64,000 bases of DNA from Bacteroidota bacterium (lineage in GTDB: Bacteria > Bacteroidota > Bacteroidia > NS11-12g > UBA9320), in NCBI GenBank assembly GCA_947468275.1, contig CANIKO010000003.1, forward strand, positions 93,193-157,192, in the 5' to 3' direction. The translations under genes were made by a program, and so were the position numbers. How positions within the stretch are numbered: the stretch's first letter is position 1; every line of letters starts with the position of its first letter. Shown here one piece after another: positions 46,158-55,600 of the stretch. The notes beneath the pieces were generated by a model. The model ran no database searches. It saw nothing but the letters and a program-made list of their open reading frames with translations, and was not told the origin of the DNA.

Positions 46158-46574
46158 ATGCCATACCCAGAAATGTTAGTGTCCCCAATGAGGGCTGAAT
46201 TATCAAATAATGGTTTTGAAGAACTAAAGAGTAGTGAAGAAGTAGCCAATGCATTCGGAAATACTGAAGGAACAATGTTGTTGGTGGTTAATTCTGTTTG
46301 TGGATGTGCCGCAGGATCCTGCCGTCCAGGAGTTGTTCATTCTTTGAATAGTGAAAAAAAGCCAGGAAAATTAGTAACAGTTTTTGCCGGTCAGGATTTA
46401 GAGGCTGTGGCCAAAGCTAGAGAAAATATGGCTCCATACCCTCCTTCAAGTCCAGCCATCGCCTTATTTAAGGACGGTAAATTGGTTCACATGATTGAGC
46501 GCCACAATATTGAAGGAAGAACTGCCGAAATGATTGCTGATAATTTAAAAATGGCATACGAGCAATTTTGCTAA
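46158..46574 (+). CDS. brxA: Bacilliredoxin, BrxA/BrxB (YphP/YqiW) family
   Basis: 138 residues, thioredoxin-like fold with the CGC motif of bacilliredoxins (C48, G49, C50) and a further C55 in AAGSCRPG. PPSSPAIALFKDGKLVHMIERHNIEGR is the conserved C-terminal half. These proteins remove bacillithiol from protein disulfides; many Bacteroidota carry the bacillithiol pathway. Neighbour ahcY is divergent; a remarkable inverted repeat follows. Confidence 0.93.
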   Translation: MPYPEMLVSPMRAELSNNGFEELKSSEEVANAFGNTEGTMLLVVNSVCGCAAGSCRPGVVHSLNSEKKPGKLVTVFAGQDLEAVAKARENMAPYPPSSPAIALFKDGKLVHMIERHNIEGRTAEMIADNLKMAYEQFC

Positions 46575-46583
46575 ACCATCAAA

Positions 46584-46643
46584 ATAACCCATAAAAAAAA
46601 AGGCTGATTGGATTTCCAATCAGCCTTTTTTTTTATGGGTTAT
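46584..46643. terminator. 28-bp perfect inverted repeat, bidirectional terminator
   Basis: Arms 46584-46611 and 46616-46643 are perfectly complementary over 28 bases around the loop ATTT. The central stem GGCTGATTGG/CCAATCAGCC is flanked by nine A on the left and nine T on the right, so both strands have a terminator T-run. It separates the converging bacilliredoxin and lipoprotein genes (10 bases and 16 bases from their stops). Confidence 0.93.
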
Positions 46644-46659
46644 AAAATTGAATTATCTT

Positions 46660-47193
46660 TTATTTTGCTAATGGATTGGCAATGACCTCAAATTCTATTT
46701 TAAGTTTAAGTTTAATTGGTTCGAGAACTGGTCCGCTTGTGACCAACTTTCCAGCAACAGTTAATTGTGGTTTACGAGCAAAATCCATTAAATTAACATC
46801 CAACGGAATAATTTCAAACTGTTTAACGGCACCAGGTGCTAACGTGATTTCTGCAACATGAACTAACTCAATTCCAGGGGCCTCAATTGAAATAAAGCCA
46901 CTTTGAATTAAACTAAAATCGGCAGTAGCTGGGCTTTCAATTATTGCAGTAATTTTTTTAGCTTTTACAGATTTTATTTTACTAATATCAGCTCCATTAG
47001 CTGAGGCCAAACTGTCCAAATTTAATGATTGAGTGGCCGGGTCTAAAATAATATCACCAGCAACAGAAGTAGCAGGAATAGTAAAGGTTACATCTTTGGT
47101 ATTTAAACCAAATTTAATATCGAACAATTCTTCACCACACCCCGAAAAAGAAAAAGCGATAAGACTAAAAACGAATAATTTGATTGTTTTCAT
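46660..47193 (-). CDS. Hypothetical lipoprotein
   Basis: 177 residues with lipobox FSGC (C19). The mature part has repeated beta-type stretches (DVTFTIPATSVAGDIILDP, ISKIKSVKAKKITAIIES, AEITLAPGAVKQFEIIPLDV) reminiscent of small immunoglobulin-like or late-embryogenesis-type domains. No family recognised. Ends at the 28-bp terminator and has a promoter box 23 bases from the ATG. Confidence 0.68.
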   Translation of the reverse strand: MKTIKLFVFSLIAFSFSGCGEELFDIKFGLNTKDVTFTIPATSVAGDIILDPATQSLNLDSLASANGADISKIKSVKAKKITAIIESPATADFSLIQSGFISIEAPGIELVHVAEITLAPGAVKQFEIIPLDVNLMDFARKPQLTVAGKLVTSGPVLEPIKLKLKIEFEVIANPLAK

Positions 47194-47216
47194 TGTGATA
47201 TATTTTAAATTTTAAA

Positions 47217-47224
47217 CAAATTTA
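47217..47224 (-). promoter_or_regulatory. -7 promoter box of the lipoprotein gene
   Basis: Minus-strand TAAATTTG, perfect TAnnTTTG, 23 bases before ATG 47193. Confidence 0.5.
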
Positions 47225-47345
47225 AAATAATAATATTGATTTACAAATTTCAACGTTTAGTTTATTGAATATTTACTTTATCGTTGTTAATGGTATTAAT
47301 GTTTATGAAATACTAATTACTCAACCCGTATAAAAATTTATTGTT

Positions 47346-48443
47346 ATGAAAAAATTTAGAATTATTTTCAGCATAGGATTGATTACTATTTCATTCATGT
47401 CTTTTTCGCAAGCAGTGGCTTGGCAATATTTTAAAATGAATGGAAACGAATGTCAAATTTTTATCACCAAAGGAAATTCTAGGATTATAGTGCCTGCCAA
47501 TTGTTTTTGGTTGGATGAAAAACCATATTCAGGATCTTTGACTATAGCTTTTAAAGAATATAAAGACCAAGCTGATTTTATATTGGGCGGTTTGACTTTA
47601 AGGTACGAGGTAAATGGAAAACTAAACACGCTGCAAAGTGGAGGTATGTTTGAAATTGATATTAAAACTGAATCGGCCAAAACTTTAAGTTTTGCTCCTA
47701 AAAAAACAGTAGTTGTAAAATTTGCCATCGACCCTCGATTTGATGTGGCCGGTTTAGAGCCATTTTATTTTGACCCGGCTACCAAGCGTTGGATAAAAAA
47801 TACCCGCTTTGGAAAAATAACAGAAAGTAATCAAGCTATTTCAGATAATCAAACAGATCTGTGGCAGGATGACCCTTTGGTGGCTCAATTTAACCGCGAC
47901 CCTGAAATGGATGGTGATAATCAGGATGGTGGATGCTATATCATTCAGGTGCCTGACCCTAAAAATCCTGATAAAATGGTAGATACTTTAATTTGTCCGG
48001 TGCTATACAGTCCTTTGGATAGCCGTTACAATAGCTACCTTTCTGATCAGGCGTTTAAAACCATGCAAATAGATAAAATGGGACTGTTTAATTATGACAA
48101 AATTTTTAAGGATGAAAACAACGTGCCCATGTTTGTGAAACTAAAAACAAAAGATGGAAAACCGTTTGAATTGACCGATAGATTGTATGTGGTTTATAAA
48201 GTGAGTAATTCTGTGATTTATTATTCAAAAGATGAGTTGGCTGAAAAATTTTCATTGTTGCCACGAAATGATATTAAAATATTTGTTTACAATTCAGATG
48301 GCACAATATCAAGGGTTCCAGATAGTTTTTGGAAAAATTTTGATGCCAGGCTCATGCGAGGCAAAACTATCGAATTGCCTTTTGAAACCTTAAAATTAGC
48401 ACGACTAACTAAAGAAGAGTTTGCTAAATATGCCGGACTTTAA
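47346..48443 (+). CDS. Secreted protein with ZU5-like N-terminal domain
   Basis: 365 residues. Signal peptide (about 21 residues, ending SFSQ). Residues about 35-105 match an extracellular module common in Bacteroidota outer-membrane proteins: RIIVPANCFWLDEKPYSGSLT, FKEYKDQADFILGGL, then LQSGGMFEIDIKT, followed by a linker region rich in Asp and Gln and a C-terminal half without known motifs. The module is usually found N-terminal to OmpA-type or peptidase domains; here none follows. The next gene starts 13 bases after the stop, so these form an operon. Confidence 0.7.
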   Translation: MKKFRIIFSIGLITISFMSFSQAVAWQYFKMNGNECQIFITKGNSRIIVPANCFWLDEKPYSGSLTIAFKEYKDQADFILGGLTLRYEVNGKLNTLQSGGMFEIDIKTESAKTLSFAPKKTVVVKFAIDPRFDVAGLEPFYFDPATKRWIKNTRFGKITESNQAISDNQTDLWQDDPLVAQFNRDPEMDGDNQDGGCYIIQVPDPKNPDKMVDTLICPVLYSPLDSRYNSYLSDQAFKTMQIDKMGLFNYDKIFKDENNVPMFVKLKTKDGKPFELTDRLYVVYKVSNSVIYYSKDELAEKFSLLPRNDIKIFVYNSDGTISRVPDSFWKNFDARLMRGKTIELPFETLKLARLTKEEFAKYAGL

Positions 48444-48456
48444 ATCTCAAAAAATC

Positions 48457-49104
48457 ATGAACAAAGTAATTATTTTTATAGCATTTATAGTTTCATTTTA
48501 TAAAGTTCAGGCTCAATCTCCGGCCTTGGCTTTGGATGATTTGAAACACTACCGAATACAATTAGACAATCGCAGCAACCGACATTTAATGGGAGTTCCC
48601 AAACAATTGTTGGATGGATATTGCAAAGGAATTTATAAAGCGTATTATCCAAAAGCCATTTTTAATGAAGTTAATTTCGGAGATTTTTTAGCACATTTTC
48701 GCTGGGGTGAACCTGTGCTTAACGAAACCGTATTATGCGGCGATGATTATTGCTCCAATGCAGCCTATACAGAATTGTTCAGCCGATTTACAATGTATCT
48801 CGATTATTATGAATACAATTATTTCAACACTCAAACATCACTTACAGAGCGTAAAGTTCCTTTTGTTCAATTGGTATATAGCGTGGAGGTGGCCGGGAAA
48901 ACCTATGCCTTTAAAGGTCCGCTTTTTAGAATGGATGAAATAGAAAAAACCATTCTCATAAAAAATGAAGCCAACAATGCCGAGCCGCAAAGTATTAAAT
49001 ACACCTTTGAATTAGGGCGTTTTTATTCGGTAGAAATGACAGACAACGATATTAAAACGAAAGAAAGAAGGACGAATCAAGAGGATGATCATCAGGAGCA
49101 TTGA
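48457..49104 (+). CDS. Secreted hypothetical protein
   Basis: 215 residues from ATG 48457; an upstream in-frame TTG at 48421 overlaps the previous gene and is not used. Signal peptide ends VQAQ (about residue 20). Body contains NRSNRHLMGVPKQLLDGYCKG, FNEVNFGDFLAHFRWGEP and a cysteine pair in CGDDYCSN. Charged hydrophilic tail. No domain recognised. Operon partner of the ZU5-like protein, perhaps acting together in the envelope. Confidence 0.65.
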   Translation: MNKVIIFIAFIVSFYKVQAQSPALALDDLKHYRIQLDNRSNRHLMGVPKQLLDGYCKGIYKAYYPKAIFNEVNFGDFLAHFRWGEPVLNETVLCGDDYCSNAAYTELFSRFTMYLDYYEYNYFNTQTSLTERKVPFVQLVYSVEVAGKTYAFKGPLFRMDEIEKTILIKNEANNAEPQSIKYTFELGRFYSVEMTDNDIKTKERRTNQEDDHQEH

Positions 49105-49128
49105 GTCGTGAAACTAAGAATTGGCAAC

Positions 49129-49163
49129 TTTGTAAAACTTGTCAATTCTTAATCTTATTTTTG
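49129..49163 (+). promoter_or_regulatory. Promoter of the metal-uptake cassette
   Basis: -33 box TTTG at 49129-49132, 23-base spacer, -7 box TATTTTTG at 49156-49163 (perfect). Four bases then precede the GTG at 49168. Confidence 0.5.
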
Positions 49164-49167
49164 CCCT

Positions 49168-49479
49168 GTGAGAAAATCACTGAGGCTAAAATCATTTACT
49201 TTATTGCTATTGTTGGCCGTAAGTGTTTTTCCTTTCAAAGTTTTTTGTCACACGGGAAATTCTAAGCACTTTGAAACTCTTTCTATAAGTAAAGAATCAT
49301 CTCACCACGATTGCCCGTTTTGTTCGTTTCAGTTTTGCCACGAGTTTGAGAAATCACAAAATGTGTTTGTTTCAGCTCAGGAATTTATACTGCAATCTAT
49401 TGCATTTAATTTTAAAACACAAGCCGATTCTTTTTCAAAGGCTTCAAAAAATAAAGGCCCTCCAATACAATTTTTGTAA
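49168..49479 (+). CDS. Small exported His/Cys protein, DUF2946-like
   Basis: 103 residues starting with GTG. Signal peptide of about 28 residues ends VFCHTG. The mature part has SSHHDCPFCSFQFCHEFEKS, a compact cluster of two His, three Cys and another His suited to metal binding, and ends GPPIQFL, a tail typical of DUF2946-type proteins that occur in front of TonB receptor genes for copper. In this cassette a TonB receptor and lipoprotein follow. Metal specificity is inferred from these residues only. Confidence 0.6.
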   Translation: MRKSLRLKSFTLLLLLAVSVFPFKVFCHTGNSKHFETLSISKESSHHDCPFCSFQFCHEFEKSQNVFVSAQEFILQSIAFNFKTQADSFSKASKNKGPPIQFL

Positions 49480-49484
49480 ACACA

Positions 49485-49550
49485 TTTTTTAGGTTCACTC
49501 CTAAAAAAGCTTTAAAATTTTTAGCACTTGCACCGCAGTGCTTGTTTAAT
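49485..49550 (+). promoter_or_regulatory. Tandem hairpins before the TonB receptor
   Basis: Hairpin 1: TTTTTTAGG (49485-49493) with CCTAAAAAA (49500-49508), loop TTCACT. Hairpin 2: AGCACT (49523-49528) with AGTGCT (49537-49542), loop of eight, followed by TGTTTAATTTTTTTT up to the receptor start. Either the terminator of the small gene or a transcription attenuator controlling the receptor. Not a riboswitch class I recognise. Confidence 0.45.
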
Positions 49551-49564
49551 TTTTTTTACATGAA

Positions 49565-51844
49565 TTGCTTTTGAAAACAAAAATTTTATCCGTCTGGTTC
49601 ATGATGTTATTTGGTTTAGCCAAGGCATACTGCCAAAACTATGAACTAAAAGGAGTACTAAAAGACAGCATAACCAAAGAGGGTTTGGCCTATGCCACAG
49701 TGTATAATGTTACCTTAAAAAAAGGAACTCAAACCAATTCTGACGGGAGTTTTATACTGGAAACTTCCCGTGGGAAAAACCTTATAAAAATTGTGCATAT
49801 AGGGTGTGATACCAAATTTTTAATCTTTGAGATTTATAAAAATACCGATACCATTATTTATATGGCCCATCATCAGCATGAGCTGGAAGATGTGATAATA
49901 GTGGCTGAAAAAAACAAACTTATTCAGCTAGAAAAAGATCGGCTGAAATACGATGATATAGTAGTTTCAGGTTCCAAACCTATAGCCTCCATTTTGGACA
50001 AAATGCCGGGAGTGAGCAGTTTGAAAACAGGCTTTACCATTGCAAAACCAATGATACAAGGAATGTATGGAAGTCGTGTAATCGTATTGAATAACGGGCT
50101 GAAACAGGAAGGCCAGCAATGGGGGCAGGAACACGGGCTTGAAATAGACCCTTACAATACCGGCCAAATTACCTTGGTAAAAGGAGCCGAAGCTTTGCGC
50201 TACACAGGCGATGCCATTGGAGGGATATTGTTAATTGAACCCTTATATAATGCCAATGATACTTTAAAAATGTCATTGACTACAGCCTTTACAGACAATG
50301 GGCGACAAGGAAATATAAGTGCTTCGGCTGAAAAATTATTGACCAAAACACTTGGTTTGCGATTGCAGGGAACCTATAAAAAAGCAGGAAACCTGAACAC
50401 ACCCGATTACTATTTGCTCAACACAGGTTTTGAGGAACTGAACGGAAGCCTGACGATGAAATGGCAACCATCCAAGCATAGTAGTTTTGAGGTTTTTTCA
50501 AGCATTTATAATAACAAACCAGGTATTCTTTCTACATCTCATATAGGAAATCTGACCGATTTGCAAAAAATAATTAATAATGAAACCGTGCCTGAAAAAG
50601 GAAGTTTTACCTACACCATAGCACGACCGTATCAGCAAATAAATCACTTTCTAAATAAGGCCAAATGGAAGTGCGAACTATCTCCTTCCCTTAATCTTGA
50701 AGCGGTTTATGGGTTTCAAATAAACAAGCGAAAAGAGTTTGACAGCCATAATTATTTTAATAAAACCACCCCGAGTTTAGATTTTAGTTTGCTCACGCAT
50801 CAGTTGGATTTTGTGTTAAATAAAACTTTTAAAAAAGGATTGTTTTTGAAAACCGGATTGAACGCATATTACCAAACCAATACCTATATCGGACGTTTCT
50901 TTATTCCTAATTATAAAAAATCAGAGGTATATCAGTTTGCATTATTACGATATAAAAAAAATAGGCATGAATTAGAACTTGGCTATAGGGCTGGTGTAAT
51001 TAATTTGGATGCCTATAAATGGGTTAACAATACAATTGTTCATTATCCATTCAATTACAAAGGAATTTCATGGCAAGCCGGGTGGTTGTTTAAAATAAAT
51101 ACCGATTGGCAAACGGCTTTGCAAATTGGCAAAGTTTGGCGGAACCCAAATATAAGTGAGCAGTTTAGCGAAGGATTGCACCATGGTGCCGCAGCTATTG
51201 AATATGGCAACAAAAATTTAAAACCTGAAAATGCTATTTCAGTAAATGGAACCTTAAAATACCGTCATAACAAAACTCTTCTTGAGACGGAAGTCTTTGC
51301 GAAGCAAGTTGAAAACTATATTTATTTACGGCCAAAATTTCCACCTGAGTTAACTATTCGTGGGGCATTTCCTGCTTTTGAATATGTGCAGACGAATGCC
51401 TTGTTTACAGGTGTCGACATATTATTAAATTACCTTTTGCCTCATAAATTTGTATTTATTGAAAAAGTAAGTCTACTAAATGTGTACGATCAAAAGTACC
51501 CAACCTATATAAATGGAATACCTCCTTATAGGTTCAATCATTCATTACAATATAAAATTTCACAATTTAAATGGCTCTCAAATTCGTCAATAAATTTAAC
51601 GGTATTACAAGTTTTAAAACAAACTCGATATACGAATGGTTCTGATTATATGCCACCACCCAAAGGATACGTCTTGTTAAATGCAGCTTTAACCACAAAC
51701 TTTTCGCGATACAAAAATTTACTTGTATTTTTATCGGCTGATAATATTTTGAATATTAGCTTTCGCGATTACCTGAATAGATTTAGATATTATGCTGATG
51801 AAACAGGGCGAATGATAAATGCAGGAATAAATATAAAAATTTAA
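49565..51844 (+). CDS. TonB-dependent receptor, probable metal uptake
   Basis: 759 residues. N-terminal signal peptide (ends AYCQ); carboxypeptidase-like domain (about 25-110: LKDSITKEGLAYATVYNV, TNSDGSFILETSR); plug with KPIASILDKMPGVSSLKTGF, IQGMYGSRVIVLNNGLKQEG and VKGAEALRYTGDAIGG, where His-rich HEHGLE-like EHGLEID follows QQWGQ; then a barrel of typical aromatic strands ending GMINAGINIKI. The plug wording resembles copper/zinc-type OprC or ZnuD-related receptors. The only usable start is TTG 49565; an ATG at 49560 is in another frame and stops after four codons. Confidence 0.85.
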   Translation: MLLKTKILSVWFMMLFGLAKAYCQNYELKGVLKDSITKEGLAYATVYNVTLKKGTQTNSDGSFILETSRGKNLIKIVHIGCDTKFLIFEIYKNTDTIIYMAHHQHELEDVIIVAEKNKLIQLEKDRLKYDDIVVSGSKPIASILDKMPGVSSLKTGFTIAKPMIQGMYGSRVIVLNNGLKQEGQQWGQEHGLEIDPYNTGQITLVKGAEALRYTGDAIGGILLIEPLYNANDTLKMSLTTAFTDNGRQGNISASAEKLLTKTLGLRLQGTYKKAGNLNTPDYYLLNTGFEELNGSLTMKWQPSKHSSFEVFSSIYNNKPGILSTSHIGNLTDLQKIINNETVPEKGSFTYTIARPYQQINHFLNKAKWKCELSPSLNLEAVYGFQINKRKEFDSHNYFNKTTPSLDFSLLTHQLDFVLNKTFKKGLFLKTGLNAYYQTNTYIGRFFIPNYKKSEVYQFALLRYKKNRHELELGYRAGVINLDAYKWVNNTIVHYPFNYKGISWQAGWLFKINTDWQTALQIGKVWRNPNISEQFSEGLHHGAAAIEYGNKNLKPENAISVNGTLKYRHNKTLLETEVFAKQVENYIYLRPKFPPELTIRGAFPAFEYVQTNALFTGVDILLNYLLPHKFVFIEKVSLLNVYDQKYPTYINGIPPYRFNHSLQYKISQFKWLSNSSINLTVLQVLKQTRYTNGSDYMPPPKGYVLLNAALTTNFSRYKNLLVFLSADNILNISFRDYLNRFRYYADETGRMINAGINIKI

Positions 51845-51854
51845 ACATTAAATA

Positions 51855-52415
51855 ATGAGAAAAATACTAATAAAATCAATTTTAATCTTTAGTTCTTTGA
51901 TAGCAATTACTAATAGTTTTGAAAGTTGTACTGACCCAGCAATTCCGCCAGCTCCAACTAATGAAAGTGAACTAATAACTACCTTAAAGGTGGAATTGAC
52001 GGATACTTTAACCGGCCAAAAGTTAAATTACTACTTTCGTGATATAGATGGCGAAGGAGGAAATGCACCTAGCCAATGGGATACAATTAAATTATCAGAT
52101 AGTAGTTTTTATAATGTTTCTTTAAAATTTTTAAACGAATCAAATCCCAATTCAATTAAAAATATAACATTAGAGATTGATGCTGAAAAAAACAATCACA
52201 TTATTTGCTTTACTCCATCAGTTGTAAATGCTATAATTTTAAGAACCGATACAGATGGAACTTATCAAATTGGTATTGCATCAACTTGGAAGACCGGAAA
52301 AACTTCCGCAGGCAATATTACAATAGTCCTAAAACATCAACCAGGTTTAAAAAACGGAGGTTGTGATGCAGGAGAAACCGATGTGCAGGTAGTTTTTCCT
52401 GCCATTATTAATTAG
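51855..52415 (+). CDS. Lipoprotein paired with the TonB receptor
   Basis: 186 residues. Lipobox FESC (C25) after a long hydrophobic start. Mature sequence opens with DPAIPPAPTNESELITTLKVEL and ends with DAGETDVQVVFPAIIN, matching the Bacteroidota family annotated as type 1 periplasmic-binding-fold lipoproteins that directly follow a TonB receptor. Eleven bases after the receptor stop, so cotranscribed. Probably captures the ligand on the outer membrane; the fold name is by pattern, not by search. Confidence 0.65.
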   Translation: MRKILIKSILIFSSLIAITNSFESCTDPAIPPAPTNESELITTLKVELTDTLTGQKLNYYFRDIDGEGGNAPSQWDTIKLSDSSFYNVSLKFLNESNPNSIKNITLEIDAEKNNHIICFTPSVVNAIILRTDTDGTYQIGIASTWKTGKTSAGNITIVLKHQPGLKNGGCDAGETDVQVVFPAIIN

Positions 52416-52668
52416 ACAAATCACACTTTAAACTGTCTCAGGTTTTTGTTTTTTACCGCCTTTCTGATATTTATTTTATCCTGAAATTTCATGGAAAATA
52501 AATAGATAGGGTTTCTAACTTTGTAAAAAGCAATAAAATCTTAATAAAATATTCATCTTTTAAACTGATGAATATCATAAAAAAATTTGCCCCAAACATT
52601 TTATTTTTAATTTATCACGATGCTAATTTTGTGTTAAATTCTATAGATTTTTTTTAAATATATACGTT

Positions 52669-55600
52669 ATGAAAAAAAAATTACTCTTTTCTTCTTTGTT
52701 TTTTTTATTAATTTTTTTTGTTTTTTCTACTAAGTCCTATGCTCAGGTTAAAGACACTGTCACCTTTGATTATGATGCATATACCGGCTGCGATGCTTGC
52801 GGAGATAAAATTTCATATCTTACTCAGTCAAAGGATAGTTTGACTGATGCGGTAAAGTCAGGTCTGTTTATCAATAAAATTAAGGTAAAGGTTAAATTAT
52901 TTACATGCTATTCGGGTGATTTATACTTATACATCAATGGGCAGAAAGCTGCTACTTCAACGGTTAGCAGTATTTGTTCGTGCAATGCTTGTGATTCTGT
53001 GACTTTTATCCTTTCGGCAACAGATGTAAATACTTTTTATAAAAATAATCAAAAAAATATCATAGAGGTAAAATCCTATAATTCTAACGATTTGTATTTG
53101 GATAGGGTGATTTTTATGAGAGAATACGAAAGGCGTTACAATTTTGATGCTGGTATTTTGTCTATTGACTCTCCTGCGGTTTATGTTTGTGCCGGTTCTA
53201 AAAATATTAAAATAAGAGTTTATAATAATGGTAAAAAACCATTTTCTGCTGTAAGCCTTAATTGGAAATGGAATAATGTCAGCCAATCTACAGTTAATTA
53301 TTCTAGCACTACATTGGATACTTTTAACGGCAGTGGCAGCAATACAGCCTTGGTTAATTTAGGTAGCAAAACATTTAGTAAGGCCAAAAAAGATACATTA
53401 ATTGTATGGACCAAAAATCCTGGCGGTGTAGCTGATTCTGCTAATTTTAATGATACAATGCGCTATGTTTTTAATGGTAGCTATAGTGATACTATTACCG
53501 TAGGCGGTACTTCGCCAATGTTTAGTACAATTCAAAATGCTGTGAATGCCTTAATGAGCTATGGAATATGTGGCCCGGTATATATTAAAATAAGACCAGG
53601 AACCTATAATGAACAAGTAAATATTGGCACAATATCCGGAACAAGTTCAAGCAATTCAATTACTTTCCTTTCATCAAATAATGACAGTTCGAGCGTAAAA
53701 ATTTATTTTACAGGAAGTGCCTCAGATAATTATGCAGTGAAGTTGAATAATGTTTCTAATATTAAATTTCAAAAAATAACAATTCAGGCACCAAGTTCAT
53801 ATTATACAGCAATTTTAATGATTGGTTTCCTTGAAAATATTTCATTTACCAATTGTGAAATAATGGGTACAAGTGTTAGTAGTACAAGCACTTCAAGGTC
53901 AGTAATATATCGTTATAATAACTATGATTATGAAAAGACAATCAATATTACATTTAATCAAACCACGATTAGAAATGGTTCATACGGTATGTATTTTAGT
54001 AATTCATACGCCAATTATTTAAATGGATTTTATATTAAAAATTGTGTTTTTAAAGATCAATATTATGATAATCTGTATTGCTATTATGCTAGAAACATAG
54101 GTATAAGAGGTAATTTGTTTGAAAGAAATAGTTCAAGTGTTTATTATGGATATGGGATAAGACTAAGCAATACCAATGATAGTTTGAGTATATTGGAAAA
54201 CAGGATTATTCAAAAAAATGCTGGTTATGGAATTTATTTAAGTGATATATATGGAACAAGTTATAAAAGTAATGTTATTGCTAATAATTTCATTTCATGC
54301 TATTCAGGTTCAGGTGGTGGTTATGATGCTATTAGCCTTAATTATTGTACTTATACCGATTTCGTGTTTAATAATGTATATCGGTCATGCGATTACTCGA
54401 ATTATGCTTTGAGAGTAAATGAAGGTTCAAATAACAAAATATTAAATAACAATTTTTATAACAAATATTCCGGAAACACATTTTTAATCACATCGGGTAG
54501 TAATAATAGTATTGAAAAATCTGATAAAAACAATTTTTATAATGAAGGAAATAGCTTGGGAACTTGGTTTGGCAAAGGAATAAATACCATATCAGATTTA
54601 AAAGCCCTTGGTACCGATTCGAATTCAGTAAGCGTCAATCCTAATTATAATTCGGCCACTGATTTACATACCTATCATGTGGATTTGGATGGGAATGCCA
54701 AACCTTATGCAAACATTGCAAAGGACATTGATGGCCAAACTCGAAATGCAACAAAACCTGATATTGGTGCTGATGAATTTAATTTGGTAACACTTGACGC
54801 AAGTATTACTGAGGTTAGACCAACGCTTCCAGGAACAAGTTGTTTGAAAGTGGTTTTGCGAAATATGGGAACTACAACCATTAGTTCAGCCAAAATAGAT
54901 TGGAAACTTAATGGTGTAGCTAAATCTCAAGTAAGTTGGTCAGGATCACTAGCCAAAGGGGATACTGATATTGTGTGTTTAGGTAATATAACATTTCATA
55001 AAGATACATTATATAAATTATTGGTTTGGTCATCAGCCCCTAATACCGGAACAGATTTAATGGCCTCGAACGACACCTTATATAATGAATTTTATTCCTT
55101 GATGAATGGGGAATATACTATTGGTGGTTCAAGTCCTGATTTTACAACATTCACCGATGCTGTAAATGCTGTTGAAATGCACGGAATACAAGACTCTGTA
55201 TTATTTAAAGTAAGGAATGGAACGTATACCGAACAGATAGAAATAAATTCAATTTATGGTGCAACACATAAAAACTCAATAATTTTTCAATCTGAAAATA
55301 AAGATAGTTCAAAAGTGATTTTGGAGTATGGTTCTGCTAGCTACGATTATAATTATTTGGTGTGGTTAAATGGTGCTAATGGCATAACATTTAGGGAAAT
55401 AACATTTCATAATACTAACTCATCTTATGGTAGAAATGTTTTTATATCCAATTATTCAAAATATCCAAGATTTGAAAATAATGTATTTGAAAATTATGAT
55501 TCAACCTCATCAAATTCTTATAATTACTTGGTTTACATAGAAAACAATATGGGCGAAGATATTTATTTCTTAAGAAATATATTTAATAGAGGTTCAATGG

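Noticed and set aside
49560..49574. ATG at 49560 as receptor start
   Set aside because: That frame ends after four codons; a sequencing slip is possible but not needed, since TTG 49565 gives a full signal peptide.
52957..53286. 109-codon minus-strand frame inside the giant gene
   Set aside because: No homology or start context; it is a shadow of the plus-strand reading frame, which is open over the whole region.
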